The translations under genes were made by a program, and so were the position numbers. Shown piece by piece: positions 8,521 to 16,885 of a stretch of DNA of 59,226 nt. The DNA is from JBFMCT01 sp046565765 (lineage in GTDB: Bacteria > Actinomycetota > Acidimicrobiia > Acidimicrobiales > AC-14). Within the stretch, counting starts at the first letter, position 1, and every line of letters starts with the position of its first letter. The stretch is taken from positions 1 through 59,226 of the forward strand of contig JBKHXX010000064.1 in NCBI GenBank assembly GCA_046565765.1, given 5' to 3'. Under the pieces are notes generated by a model. That model ran no database searches. It was given only the letters and a program-made list of their open reading frames with translations, and was not told the origin of the DNA.

Positions 8521-9670
8521 GGTTCATCCCCGACTCGGGGTCGAACAGGTGGACCCGCTCGGGGTTGAACCACAGCTCGGCGTCGTGGCCTTCTCGGGCG
8601 TCGGAGGCGGCGTCGAGGCGGGCCACCACCATGTCCTCGCCGCCCGGCGTCTCCACCGTCTCCAGCTCCTGCGCCAGCTCGGCGAGCGTGCCCGCGTGCT
8701 CGCCGCGGCCGACGCGGAAATAGGCGTACAGCTCGGAGCCCATCCACTCGATGACCTCGATGCCGGCCCGGAAGCGAGCCGCCGTAGGTGGAAGCTCGGT
8801 GGTGATCGAGCAGTCCTCGAAGTCCTCGGGACGGATGCCGGCGATGAGCTTGGTGCGTTCGCCCACGCCCTGGCGGGCCCGATCGGGCAGGGGGAACGAG
8901 GCCATCGGGAGCTTCACCTCGTCGCCCTGGACCTCGGCGGGCAGGAAGTTCATCGCCGGGGAGCCGATGAAGCCGGCCACGAACAGGTTGACCGGGTCCT
9001 GGTAGAGCTCGCGCGGCGAGGCGACCTGCTGGACCACACCCTTGCGCAGCACCGCCACGCGGTCGCCCAGGGTCATGGCCTCGGTCTGGTCGTGGGTGAC
9101 ATAGACCGTCGTGGTCTTGAGGCGGTTCTGGAGGCGGGCGATCTCGGTGCGCATCTGCACGCGCAGCTTGGCGTCGAGGTTGGACAAGGGCTCGTCGAGG
9201 AGGAAGGCGGCCGGCTCTCGCACGATGGCCCGGCCCATGGCGACCCGCTGGCGCTGGCCGCCGGAGAGGTTGGCGGGCTTGCGGTCGAGGTGGTCGGTGA
9301 GCTCGAGGATCTTGGCCGCCTCCTCGACCCGGCGGTTGACCTCCTCGGCGGGCGTGTTGGCCAGCCGGAGGGGGAAGGCCATGTTCTCCCGCACCGTCAG
9401 GTGGGGGTACAGGGCGTAGTTCTGGAAGACCATGGCCAGGTTGCGCTCGCGCGGCGGCTTGTCGTTGACGAGGGTCCCGCCGATGCGGATCTCGCCGTCG
9501 GAGATGTCCTCCAGGCCCACGATCATGCGCAGGAGCGTGGACTTCCCGCACCCGGAAGGGCCGACGAGGATGACGAACTCGCCGTCGGCGATGTCGATGT
9601 TGACGTCCTTCACCGCCTCGGTGCCGTCGGGGTAGCGCTTGGTGGCGCCCTGGATGGTGATCTCAGCCAT
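8483..9670 (-). CDS. Carbohydrate ABC transporter ATP-binding protein (UgpC/MsmK/SugC type)
   Basis: A 395-aa ATPase: Walker A GPSGCGKST (37-45), signature LSGGQ (135-139), Walker B with D159-E160, and a C-terminal regulatory domain (about 240-385) of the OB/TOBE type found in sugar importers. It energises the two permeases encoded just upstream. It is the last gene of an SBP-permease-permease-ATPase operon on the minus strand, 12 bases after the second permease. Sequence type and order resemble trehalose/maltose importers such as LpqY-SugABC, but the substrate is not shown by the sequence. Its 3' end overlaps the convergent ParB-like gene. Confidence 0.93.
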   Translation of the reverse strand: MAEITIQGATKRYPDGTEAVKDVNIDIADGEFVILVGPSGCGKSTLLRMIVGLEDISDGEIRIGGTLVNDKPPRERNLAMVFQNYALYPHLTVRENMAFPLRLANTPAEEVNRRVEEAAKILELTDHLDRKPANLSGGQRQRVAMGRAIVREPAAFLLDEPLSNLDAKLRVQMRTEIARLQNRLKTTTVYVTHDQTEAMTLGDRVAVLRKGVVQQVASPRELYQDPVNLFVAGFIGSPAMNFLPAEVQGDEVKLPMASFPLPDRARQGVGERTKLIAGIRPEDFEDCSITTELPPTAARFRAGIEVIEWMGSELYAYFRVGRGEHAGTLAELAQELETVETPGGEDMVVARLDAASDAREGHDAELWFNPERVHLFDPESGMNLTRRDGGNGAAR

Positions 9671-9682
9671 ACGTGCCGTACC

Positions 9683-10510
9683 TCAACCTTTGACGGCGCC
9701 GGCGGTGAGGCCGGCGACGATCCGGCGCTGGAAGATCAGCACCAGGATCACGATGGGGATGGTGACGATCACCGCCGCCGCGGCGATGGAGCCGGTGGGT
9801 TGCTCGAACTGCGAGTTGCCCGAGAAGAAGGCGAGGGCCGCGGGCACGGTGCGGGAGGCGTCGGTGGACGTGAGGGAGATGGAGAACAGGAAGTCGTTCC
9901 AGGCGAAGAAGAACACGAGGATGGCGGCGGTGAACACGCCAGGGGCGGCCAGGGGGACGATCACCCGGCGGAAGGCCTGGAAGGGCGTGGCCCCGTCGAC
10001 CTGTGCGGCCTGCTCCAGCTCCCAGGGGATCTCCCGGAAGAAGGCCGACAGCGTCCAGATGGCGAGGGGCAGGGTGAACGTCATGTAGGGGATGATCAGG
10101 CCCGGCCAGGTGTCGTAGAGGTTGAGCGACCGCCACATGTTGAACAGCGGGCCGATGATCGAGATGGGCGGGAACATGGCGATGGCCAGGGCGCCGGTGA
10201 GGATCAGCTTCTTGCCCGGGAACCGCAGGCGGGCGATGGCGTAGGCGGCGAGGGTGGCCAGCAGCACCGCGAAGAAGGTGGCCAGCAGGGCGATGCCGAT
10301 GGAGTTGCGCAGGGGCCGGATGAACTCGCCGGAGTCGAAGATCGACCGGTAGTTCTCGAACGAGATCGAGCGGGGCAGGAACCTGCCGTCGGTGAGCGTG
10401 TCGCCCGTCTTGAGCGACAGGGAGGCGATCCAGGCCACCGGTGTGAGGGCGTAGAGGACGATGATGACGGTGCCGATGGTCCAGAAGGCCTTGTCCCGCT
10501 GGTCCTTCAT
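9683..10510 (-). CDS. Carbohydrate ABC transporter permease (MalG/SugB type)
   Basis: A 275-aa membrane protein with six predicted helices. The EAA loop that contacts the ATPase is EQAAQVDGATPFQAFRRVIV. The N-terminus (FWTIGTVIIVLYALTPVAWI) fits the MalG/SugB half of a binding-protein-dependent sugar importer. Its start overlaps the end of the preceding permease gene by 4 bases (10507-10510), so the two are translationally coupled. Confidence 0.92.
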   Translation of the reverse strand: MKDQRDKAFWTIGTVIIVLYALTPVAWIASLSLKTGDTLTDGRFLPRSISFENYRSIFDSGEFIRPLRNSIGIALLATFFAVLLATLAAYAIARLRFPGKKLILTGALAIAMFPPISIIGPLFNMWRSLNLYDTWPGLIIPYMTFTLPLAIWTLSAFFREIPWELEQAAQVDGATPFQAFRRVIVPLAAPGVFTAAILVFFFAWNDFLFSISLTSTDASRTVPAALAFFSGNSQFEQPTGSIAAAAVIVTIPIVILVLIFQRRIVAGLTAGAVKG

Positions 10511-11448
10511 CGCTCCCCTCTCACCTGGCCCAGGTCGGCCTTGAACCCCTTCACGAAGAGCACGGCGATGAGCACCACCGTGATGAACAGCAGGACCGAG
10601 ACGGCCGAACCCACGCCCAGGTTCACCCGGTTGATCAGCTGGTTGTACCCGAGCATGGAGACCGTCTCGGTGTCGTTGGCCCCCCTCGTCTGCACGAAGA
10701 CGGTGTCGAAGATGCGGAAGGCGTCGAGGGTGCGGAACAGCAGGGCCACCAGCACCGCGCTCTTCATGGTGGGCAGGGTGACCTTGGTGAACCGCTGCCA
10801 GGCCGTGGCCCCGTCGACCTTGGCCGCCTCCTGGAGCTCCTCAGGCACGATGGCCAGGCCGGCGAGCAACAGCAGGGACATGAACGGCGTCGTCTTCCAC
10901 ACCTCGGTCAGGGTGATGACGAGGTAGGACGTGCCGCGCTCGGTGAGCCACGCCCGGTCGGTGTTGAACCAGCTGTTGACGAAGCCGAGGTCGGGAGTGA
11001 AGGCGAACTGCCACGCGAAGGCGGCGACGACGGTGATGATCCCGTAGGGGATAAGGATGCTGGTTCGCACGGTGCGCCGCCCGAAGATGGCCCGGTGCAT
11101 GAACAGGGCCAGCCCCATCCCGAGAGCCAGCTCGAGGGCGACGGAGAGGACGGTGATGATCGTGGTGGAAAGGAAGTCGCGCCACCACAGCTCGGACGTG
11201 AGGACGGTGACGAAGTTGCGCAGCCCCACGAAGGCCCGGTCACCGGGCACCCGCAGGTCGTAGCGCTGGAGGGAGAGCCAAATGGCGTAGGCCAGCGGAT
11301 AGGCGGTGACCAGCACCATGACCGCCACCGCCGGCGCGCACAGGTACCACCCGAGCTTCCGCTCCTCCCGCGCCCGCTCGGTCATCGCCTTGCCCGCGGG
11401 GGCGGGAGCCCGGGTGGCGGCAGGGACAGGGGCGGCGTAGTCGGTCAC
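10507..11448 (-). CDS. Carbohydrate ABC transporter permease (MalF/SugA type)
   Basis: A 313-aa membrane protein with six predicted helices after an Ala/Pro-rich cytoplasmic leader of about 35 residues. The EAA loop is EAAKVDGATAWQRFTKVTLP. It is the first permease of the importer and pairs with the gene at 9683. It overlaps both neighbours by 4 bases (11445-11448 with the binding protein, 10507-10510 with the second permease). Confidence 0.92.
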   Translation of the reverse strand: MTDYAAPVPAATRAPAPAGKAMTERAREERKLGWYLCAPAVAVMVLVTAYPLAYAIWLSLQRYDLRVPGDRAFVGLRNFVTVLTSELWWRDFLSTTIITVLSVALELALGMGLALFMHRAIFGRRTVRTSILIPYGIITVVAAFAWQFAFTPDLGFVNSWFNTDRAWLTERGTSYLVITLTEVWKTTPFMSLLLLAGLAIVPEELQEAAKVDGATAWQRFTKVTLPTMKSAVLVALLFRTLDAFRIFDTVFVQTRGANDTETVSMLGYNQLINRVNLGVGSAVSVLLFITVVLIAVLFVKGFKADLGQVRGER

Positions 11449-12722
11449 AACAGGGCCTCACCCTTGATGGCCTTGGCGACGAGGGAGCGGAGCTCGCGGG
11501 CGGTGCGCTGGGGGTCCACGCTGCGAGGGGGGTGGAGCGTGCGCTGGATAGCGAGGGAGATGTCGTTGTAGGCGGCCGCCACCGGGCGGGGGGCGGCGTC
11601 GCGCAGCGACTCACGGATGACGTCGCCGAACGGGTAGGCCTCCCGCATCTCGGGCCGGTCGTAGGCCCGCTCCAGGGTGGGGGGCAGGCCGCCCTTCACC
11701 GCCGCGATCACCTGGTTCTCCTCCGATACCAGGCACTGGACGGCCTCGAAAGCCAGGTCGGAGTGGCGGGAGTAGGCGCCGACGCCCAGGTTGATCCCGC
11801 CCAGGGGCGGCCGGGAGGGCTGCCCCTCGACTACCGCCGGGTACTTGGCCCACCCCATGTTGCGGGCCACCTCGGGCGCGTCCTCCTGGGCGCTCGGATA
11901 GACGAACGGGTAGTTGACCATGAACGTGGCCCGGCCCGACTGGAAGGCCAGGCGGGTGGTGTCCTCGGTGCTGGTGGAGAGGGACGGGTCGGCGACGGGC
12001 GAGGTGGCCAGCTTGCGGATCACCTCGAGGGCCCGGACCGTCGGTTGTTGCTCGAGCGAAACGCCGGGAGCGCCGTCTTCGCCGGCACCGGGCTCGACCA
12101 CCGACCCCCCCGCCGATGCCAGCAGGGCGTTGAACCACACCGTGTAGCCCTCGTAGCGGTTGCCCTGGACCTCGACGTAGTTGGGCTCGCCGTTGTCGAG
12201 GCCCACCGCCGTGTCGATCATCTGGTCCCAGGTGGTGGGCGGGTTGGGCACCCGGTCCTTCCGGTACCAGAGGAGCTGGGTGTTGCTGGTGAAGGGGGCG
12301 GCGTAGAGCCGGTCCTTGTACATCGCCGTCTGGACGGGGCCCTGGAGCAGGCCGGCGGTGATCTGCGACGCCCGCTCGGGCGGGAAGGGCTGGATCCAGC
12401 CCGCCTCGGCGAACTCGCCGGTCCATATGACGTCCATGCCGATGATGTCGACCGAGGCGTCGGTGGCGGCCAGGCGGCGCACGAGCTGCTCCCGCTGGAC
12501 GTTGGCGTCGGTGGGCAGCGGCTGGATGCGGATCTGGTAGCGACCGCCCGACTGCGCCGAGCAGTTGGCGGCAGCTTCGTCGTACGCCCCGCCCGGCTCC
12601 TTGAAGACGTACCAGTTGACGGCGTTGCCACCGGACCCGCCGCCGCAGGCCACCAGGGTCGAGCCCAGTACGAGGGCGGCGAACCAGACCCGGATGCCGA
12701 ACCCCGAGACCGTGGCCGCCAT
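11445..12722 (-). CDS. Extracellular sugar-binding lipoprotein of ABC transporter
   Basis: A 425-aa solute-binding protein. A lipoprotein signal ends in LVAC (Cys26) followed by GGGSGG, so it is processed after Lgt action and anchored to the outer face of the membrane. Family 1 binding-protein features include IDIIGMDVIWTGEFA-like and YAAPFTSNTQLLWYRKDRV segments, as in maltose/trehalose binders. AGAGGAG stands about 6 bases before the ATG. First gene of the four-gene importer operon; the MobA gene ends 53 bases upstream, so the operon may have its own promoter in that gap. Ligand unknown, probably an oligosaccharide. Confidence 0.92.
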   Translation of the reverse strand: MAATVSGFGIRVWFAALVLGSTLVACGGGSGGNAVNWYVFKEPGGAYDEAAANCSAQSGGRYQIRIQPLPTDANVQREQLVRRLAATDASVDIIGMDVIWTGEFAEAGWIQPFPPERASQITAGLLQGPVQTAMYKDRLYAAPFTSNTQLLWYRKDRVPNPPTTWDQMIDTAVGLDNGEPNYVEVQGNRYEGYTVWFNALLASAGGSVVEPGAGEDGAPGVSLEQQPTVRALEVIRKLATSPVADPSLSTSTEDTTRLAFQSGRATFMVNYPFVYPSAQEDAPEVARNMGWAKYPAVVEGQPSRPPLGGINLGVGAYSRHSDLAFEAVQCLVSEENQVIAAVKGGLPPTLERAYDRPEMREAYPFGDVIRESLRDAAPRPVAAAYNDISLAIQRTLHPPRSVDPQRTARELRSLVAKAIKGEALL

Positions 12723-12775
12723 GCACCGCTCCTCTCCGGGGTAGCCGGCCGTGACGTACCCAGGACGGACCGATG

Positions 12776-13657
12776 TTATCCCCCGGCATCGCGATCGTCA
12801 CTGGAACCTGGCCACCGACCGAGAAGCTCGGAGATGCGGCCCGCGACCTCGGGCGTGGCGGTGCGGGCGTCGCCCGCCCGGCCCGCGGCCAGCCCGGCCA
12901 GGAAGGCGGTCACGGGGGCGGCCGGGCGGGCCACGCCGTGGGCCACGTCACGGGCCAGGTCGAGCACGAGGGTGCGGGTCGTGTCGCGGTCGATGGCCCC
13001 GGTGAGGGCCAGCTCGGCCATCACGGCGTCCATCCACTCGTCGAGGGGCGTCATGGGCGGCTTCCTTTCGACGGCGGCTCGGGCCCGGGCCAGGTCGTCC
13101 GCAGTGTCGCAGTCGAACCACGGTGGCGCCTGGCTGCCGCCGTCGAGGTCGGCCACCCGCAGGACGGGGCCGCCGGCGGCGGCGGTGAGGGCCTTCATCG
13201 GCCGGTTGGCGGGAGGACCGAGGGAGGCGACGGCGGCCCGCAGGGCGGGCGTGCGCCACACCGCCAGCAGCGGCTGGTCACGGCCGTGCCGGTCGACGGC
13301 CACGGCGGCGGCGGTGGTGGACGGGGCGGCGGCCAGGGCGGCCGCGAGCCGTGCGACGGCGCCGGCGGTGACGAAGGGGAGGTCGGTGGCGAGGAGGGCG
13401 ACCTCGGGGGCGTTGAGGAAGGGCAGGCCGGCGGCGAGGGCGGCGACGGGGCCGGACCCGGGCGGCTCCTCACGGGTCACCGCTGCCACGCCGGGCAGGC
13501 CGGGGTCGGGGCCGACCACGACCACCCGGGCGGCGCCGGCACCGGAGGCGGCTCGCAGGGCCCGCTCCACCATGGGGAGGCCGCCCACGTCGAGCGAGGG
13601 CTTGTCTACGCCCCCGAGCCGGGTCGCCCGCCCACCCGTGAGCAGGACGGCGTCCAC
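12776..13657 (-). CDS. mobA: Molybdopterin guanylyltransferase-like protein fused to DUF6457-like domain
   Basis: A 293-aa protein. Residues 1-195 are a MobA-type nucleotidyltransferase (LLTGGRATRLGGVDKPSLDV, then LLATDLPFV), which attaches GMP to molybdopterin. Residues 202-293 resemble the actinobacterial DUF6457 domain (MTPLDEWMDAVMAELAL). The GTG at 13657 starts one base after the fdhD stop. The in-frame ATG at 13054 that opens the second domain is preceded by AAAGGAAG with a good spacing, so the C-terminal domain may also be made separately. Together with FdhD it serves a molybdenum enzyme such as formate dehydrogenase, not encoded in this window. Confidence 0.85.
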   Translation of the reverse strand: MDAVLLTGGRATRLGGVDKPSLDVGGLPMVERALRAASGAGAARVVVVGPDPGLPGVAAVTREEPPGSGPVAALAAGLPFLNAPEVALLATDLPFVTAGAVARLAAALAAAPSTTAAAVAVDRHGRDQPLLAVWRTPALRAAVASLGPPANRPMKALTAAAGGPVLRVADLDGGSQAPPWFDCDTADDLARARAAVERKPPMTPLDEWMDAVMAELALTGAIDRDTTRTLVLDLARDVAHGVARPAAPVTAFLAGLAAGRAGDARTATPEVAGRISELLGRWPGSSDDRDAGG

Positions 13658-13658
13658 G

Positions 13659-14489
13659 TCAGCGGATTCGGTCGGCGCCGGAGTAGACGTTGGCCCGCTG
13701 GTCGCGGAGGAAGCCGACGAGGGTGAGGCCGAAGCGGGTGGCGGTGTCGACGGCCAGGCTCGACGGCGCGGAGACCGCGCACACCACCGGGATGCGGGCG
13801 GCCACCGCCTTCTGCACGATCTCGAAGCCGGCCCGGCCGCTGACCACCAGCACCGCCGAGTCGACGGCCACGTCCTTGAGCAGGGCCCAGCCCACGACCT
13901 TGTCCACGGCGTTGTGGCGGCCCACGTCCTCCCGGACGACCAGCGGCTCGCCGGCAGGGGTGAACAGGCCGGCGGCGTGCAGGCCCCCGGTGAGCGAGAA
14001 GGTGCGCTGGGCGTGGCGGAGGGCATCGGGCAGGGCGTGGAGCACGCCGGCCTCGATGGTGGGCCGGCCGGCGGGAAGGGCGGCGGCTCGCACCTCCAGG
14101 GCGTCGAGGCTCGTCTTGCCACACACGCCGCAGGCGCTGGACACGCTGCCGTAGCGGTCGAGCCCGCCCAGCTCGGGCAGCTCGGGCCCCGCCAGGTGGA
14201 CGGTGACCACGTTGTACCGCTGGTCGCCGGCGTCCAGGCAGTAGACGATGCGGCGGACGGCGGACCGGCCCCCCACCACGGCCTCGGTGCGCAGGAAGCC
14301 GGCGGCGAGCTCGAAGTCGGCGCCCGGGGTGCGCATGGTGACGGCCACCGTGCGGGCCTCGCCCCGGGCCGAGGCGAGGCGGATCTCCAGGGGCTCCTCG
14401 GTGACGACCACGTCGTCGCGGGCGGCGCGCCGGGCCGGCTCGAGGACCTGGACCCGGACGGGTGTCGCCCCGCCGCGACGCACCGTCAC
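13659..14489 (-). CDS. fdhD: Formate dehydrogenase accessory sulfurtransferase FdhD
   Basis: A 276-aa protein. The CGVCGK motif supplies the two cysteines that carry sulfur from a cysteine desulfurase to the Mo/W-bis-MGD cofactor. VVREDVGRHNAVDKVVGWAL and VVSGRAGFEIVQKAV are family hallmarks. I chose the GTG at 14489, whose last bases overlap the TGA of the upstream phosphatase gene (14486-14489); the frame stays open to 14555, but that would add 22 Arg/Pro-rich residues unlike FdhD. Coupled to MobA downstream. Confidence 0.93.
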   Translation of the reverse strand: MTVRRGGATPVRVQVLEPARRAARDDVVVTEEPLEIRLASARGEARTVAVTMRTPGADFELAAGFLRTEAVVGGRSAVRRIVYCLDAGDQRYNVVTVHLAGPELPELGGLDRYGSVSSACGVCGKTSLDALEVRAAALPAGRPTIEAGVLHALPDALRHAQRTFSLTGGLHAAGLFTPAGEPLVVREDVGRHNAVDKVVGWALLKDVAVDSAVLVVSGRAGFEIVQKAVAARIPVVCAVSAPSSLAVDTATRFGLTLVGFLRDQRANVYSGADRIR

Positions 14490-16846
14490 GCCACGGGGCG
14501 CACGGGCAGGTCGAACCAGACCCGTTTGCCGCGGGCGGTCGGCACCGTGCCCCACCGGTGGGCGACGGTGTCGACGAGGAGGAGGCCCCGACCGCTGGTG
14601 CGGAGGCCGCCGACCGCGCGCCCGCCGAGCTTGGGACGGCCCTGGGACGCGTCGTCCACCTCGATGCGCAGGTAGTGGCCGTCGTAGCGGACGACGACGG
14701 TGAACGGCGACCCGGCGTGCTTGACCGCGTTGGTGGCCAGCTCGGACAGCAGCAGGGCGGCCTCTCCTTCGAGCAGCTCGGGCATCCGCCAGCTCACGAG
14801 CAGCGAGGCCAGGAAGCGGCGCGCCGCCCGGGGGCTGGTGGGCTCGGGGGCCAGGGTGATGCGGGCCTCCCGGGGCGGCAACGGGCGCTGGCGATGGCCG
14901 CCGTGGGGCATGGGGTAGGCCGGGGAGGGGACGTCTGCACCCAGGGCGGTGACCATGCGGCCCTCGGGGTCGTCGTCCGCCTCTGGGGGGACCCGGACGA
15001 CGAGGATGGCCAGGTCGTCGTTGAGCGACCCGCCGGTGAAGTCCAGTGCCGCGGTGCGCACCCCCTCGGCGATCTCGGCCGCGCTGCGGTCCACGCAGGT
15101 CAGGAGGGCTTCGGCAAGGCGCTCGTCGGAGAACTGCTCGCCGGTCGCGTTACGGGCCTCGGTGATGCCGTCGGTGAAGAACACCAGGGCGTCGCCGGGG
15201 CCGAGGCCGACCCTGTCCTCGCTCACGTCGAGCTCCTCGAGGACGCCGATGAGCGTCCCCGGCTGGCCCCGCAGGTCGATCCATCCGGCCCGGCGGATGA
15301 CCACGGGGCGAGGATGGCCTGCGCAGGCCAGGGTGACCCACGCCCCGCAGCGGTCGAGCTCGACCAGACCGAACACGACGGCGCAGAACCGGTCGTCGGC
15401 GCCGTCGTCAACGTGGACGGCGGCGTTCAGCCGGTCGAGGGCGGCGGTCGGACCGTCGTCGGGGCTCGCCACCGCCCGCAGGGTGTACCGGACGAGGGCG
15501 GTCTGGGACGCGGCCCGGGCGCCCCGCCCGCAGACGTCGCCCATGGCCACGCCCCAGCGGTTGGGCCCGAGGCGGAAGACGTCGTAGAAGTCGCCGCCCA
15601 CCGCCACCGAGCGGTCGCCGGCCCGGAAGTCGGCCGCCATGTCCATCCCGGGGATCTCGGGCGCGCTCGGGGGCAGCAGACCGGCCTGGAGGGTGCGGGC
15701 CGTCTCCCGCTCGCTCTCGTAGAGCCGGGCCCGCTCGAGCGCCTGGGAGCACTGGTGGCCGAGGGCCTCCAGGAACTGCGTCTCGTCGGCGCCGAAGCGG
15801 TGGGGCCGGTCCCAGCCGAACACGGCCACGCCGAACTCCTGCGACTCCAGGGTGAGGGGGATGGCGGCCACCGACTGGCTGCGACCGACGGACTCGTCCA
15901 CCGACGGGAACTGCCTCGTCCAGTCGTCGTCGTCTCCGACGAGGACCAGGCGGCGGCCGGCCAGGGCGGCGGCGACGGGCACGGGCTCGTGGCGGCCGAT
16001 GCGGCCCCACCGTTCGGCCCAGACACCCCGGTAGCCGACCGAGCCGGCCAGGCGGAGGGCGTTGCCGCCGTCCTCGACCAGGAACAGGGCGACGCGGTCG
16101 CAGCCCATGGCATTTGCCGCGGTGGTGACGATGACCTGTGCCACCTCGTCGGGCACCTTGGCGCCAGCCAGCGCCGCGCTCACCGTCTGGAGGTGCGACA
16201 GCCGCTCGGCGAGCCGCTGGGCCGCCTTGCGGCCGTCCTCTGCGGCCTGGAACAGCCGGGCGTTGTCGATGGCGATGGCGGCGGGAGCGGCGATGCCGGT
16301 CACCAGCCGCTCGTGGTGGGCGGTGAACACGCCCGGGGCGGCATGGCCGAAGAAGAGGCCACCGAACACCTCGCCGGTACGCGAGACGACCGGAACGGCG
16401 AGGTAGCTGCGGACGGGCAGGTGGCCCTTGGGCATCCCGTGGTACGGCGGGTTCCGGCCGTAGCGGGGGTCCTGCGTGACGTCGTCCAGGCGGAGGATGG
16501 CCTCGCCCTTGAACGTGGGGTCGAAGACGGGCGTGTTCCTGGGCATGGGGAAGCCGCTGAACGCCTCTACGGGCACGCCCGAGAGGGTGTAGAGCATGTA
16601 GGACTCGCCGTCGGGGCCCTCGACCACGTTGTAGAAGAACGAGCCGAACTCGGCCCCGATCAGGTCGGTGGCGGCGTCGGTGACGTACTGGACGACGCGC
16701 CGGAGGTCGAGCTCGGAGAGGACCTTGGCGCTGACCTGCCGGATCGTCTCGGCCAGGCGTATCTCCAGCCGGAGCTCCTCCTCGGTGAGCCGGGAGATGT
16801 CCGCGTCGGGAACTACGCCGGCGACCTCGGTCCTGCTGTCGCCCAC
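14486..16846 (-). CDS. GAF-GAF-PP2C (SpoIIE/RsbU) phosphatase fused to RsbW-like kinase domain
   Basis: A 786-aa cytoplasmic signalling protein. In order: short coiled coil (about 18-45), GAF domain (about 45-200), second GAF (about 215-380), SpoIIE/RsbU-type PP2C phosphatase (about 390-600; metal-site GDFYDVF and GDVCGRGARAA) and a C-terminal HATPase_c anti-sigma kinase (about 670-780; LLLSELATNAVKHAG). Phosphatase and kinase of a partner-switching pathway are therefore in one chain, which suggests it both phosphorylates and dephosphorylates an anti-anti-sigma protein under GAF control. The GTG start is 7 bases after a TACCCT element. It probably belongs to the same regulatory world as the RsbW/sigma pair at 44092-45227. 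Confidence 0.92.
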   Translation of the reverse strand: MGDSRTEVAGVVPDADISRLTEEELRLEIRLAETIRQVSAKVLSELDLRRVVQYVTDAATDLIGAEFGSFFYNVVEGPDGESYMLYTLSGVPVEAFSGFPMPRNTPVFDPTFKGEAILRLDDVTQDPRYGRNPPYHGMPKGHLPVRSYLAVPVVSRTGEVFGGLFFGHAAPGVFTAHHERLVTGIAAPAAIAIDNARLFQAAEDGRKAAQRLAERLSHLQTVSAALAGAKVPDEVAQVIVTTAANAMGCDRVALFLVEDGGNALRLAGSVGYRGVWAERWGRIGRHEPVPVAAALAGRRLVLVGDDDDWTRQFPSVDESVGRSQSVAAIPLTLESQEFGVAVFGWDRPHRFGADETQFLEALGHQCSQALERARLYESERETARTLQAGLLPPSAPEIPGMDMAADFRAGDRSVAVGGDFYDVFRLGPNRWGVAMGDVCGRGARAASQTALVRYTLRAVASPDDGPTAALDRLNAAVHVDDGADDRFCAVVFGLVELDRCGAWVTLACAGHPRPVVIRRAGWIDLRGQPGTLIGVLEELDVSEDRVGLGPGDALVFFTDGITEARNATGEQFSDERLAEALLTCVDRSAAEIAEGVRTAALDFTGGSLNDDLAILVVRVPPEADDDPEGRMVTALGADVPSPAYPMPHGGHRQRPLPPREARITLAPEPTSPRAARRFLASLLVSWRMPELLEGEAALLLSELATNAVKHAGSPFTVVVRYDGHYLRIEVDDASQGRPKLGGRAVGGLRTSGRGLLLVDTVAHRWGTVPTARGKRVWFDLPVRPVA

Positions 16847-16853
16847 ACTGGCC

Positions 16854-16859
16854 AGGGTA
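16854..16859 (-). promoter_or_regulatory. -10 element for leaderless PP2C/kinase gene
   Basis: On the minus strand TACCCT precedes the GTG at 16846 by 7 bases, and no Shine-Dalgarno sequence is present. This matches the leaderless pattern seen at several other genes here. Confidence 0.45.
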
Positions 16860-16885
16860 CCGGCCGGACGCCGGTCGGGGCCGGG

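Noticed and set aside
8483..12722. The ABC operon as a named trehalose importer (LpqY-SugABC)
   Set aside because: Gene order and motifs fit the wider maltose/trehalose/glycerol-phosphate group; nothing in the sequence fixes the ligand.
11532..14675. A 1047-codon plus-strand frame opposite the binding protein, mobA and fdhD
   Set aside because: No domain seen; antisense to well-supported genes.
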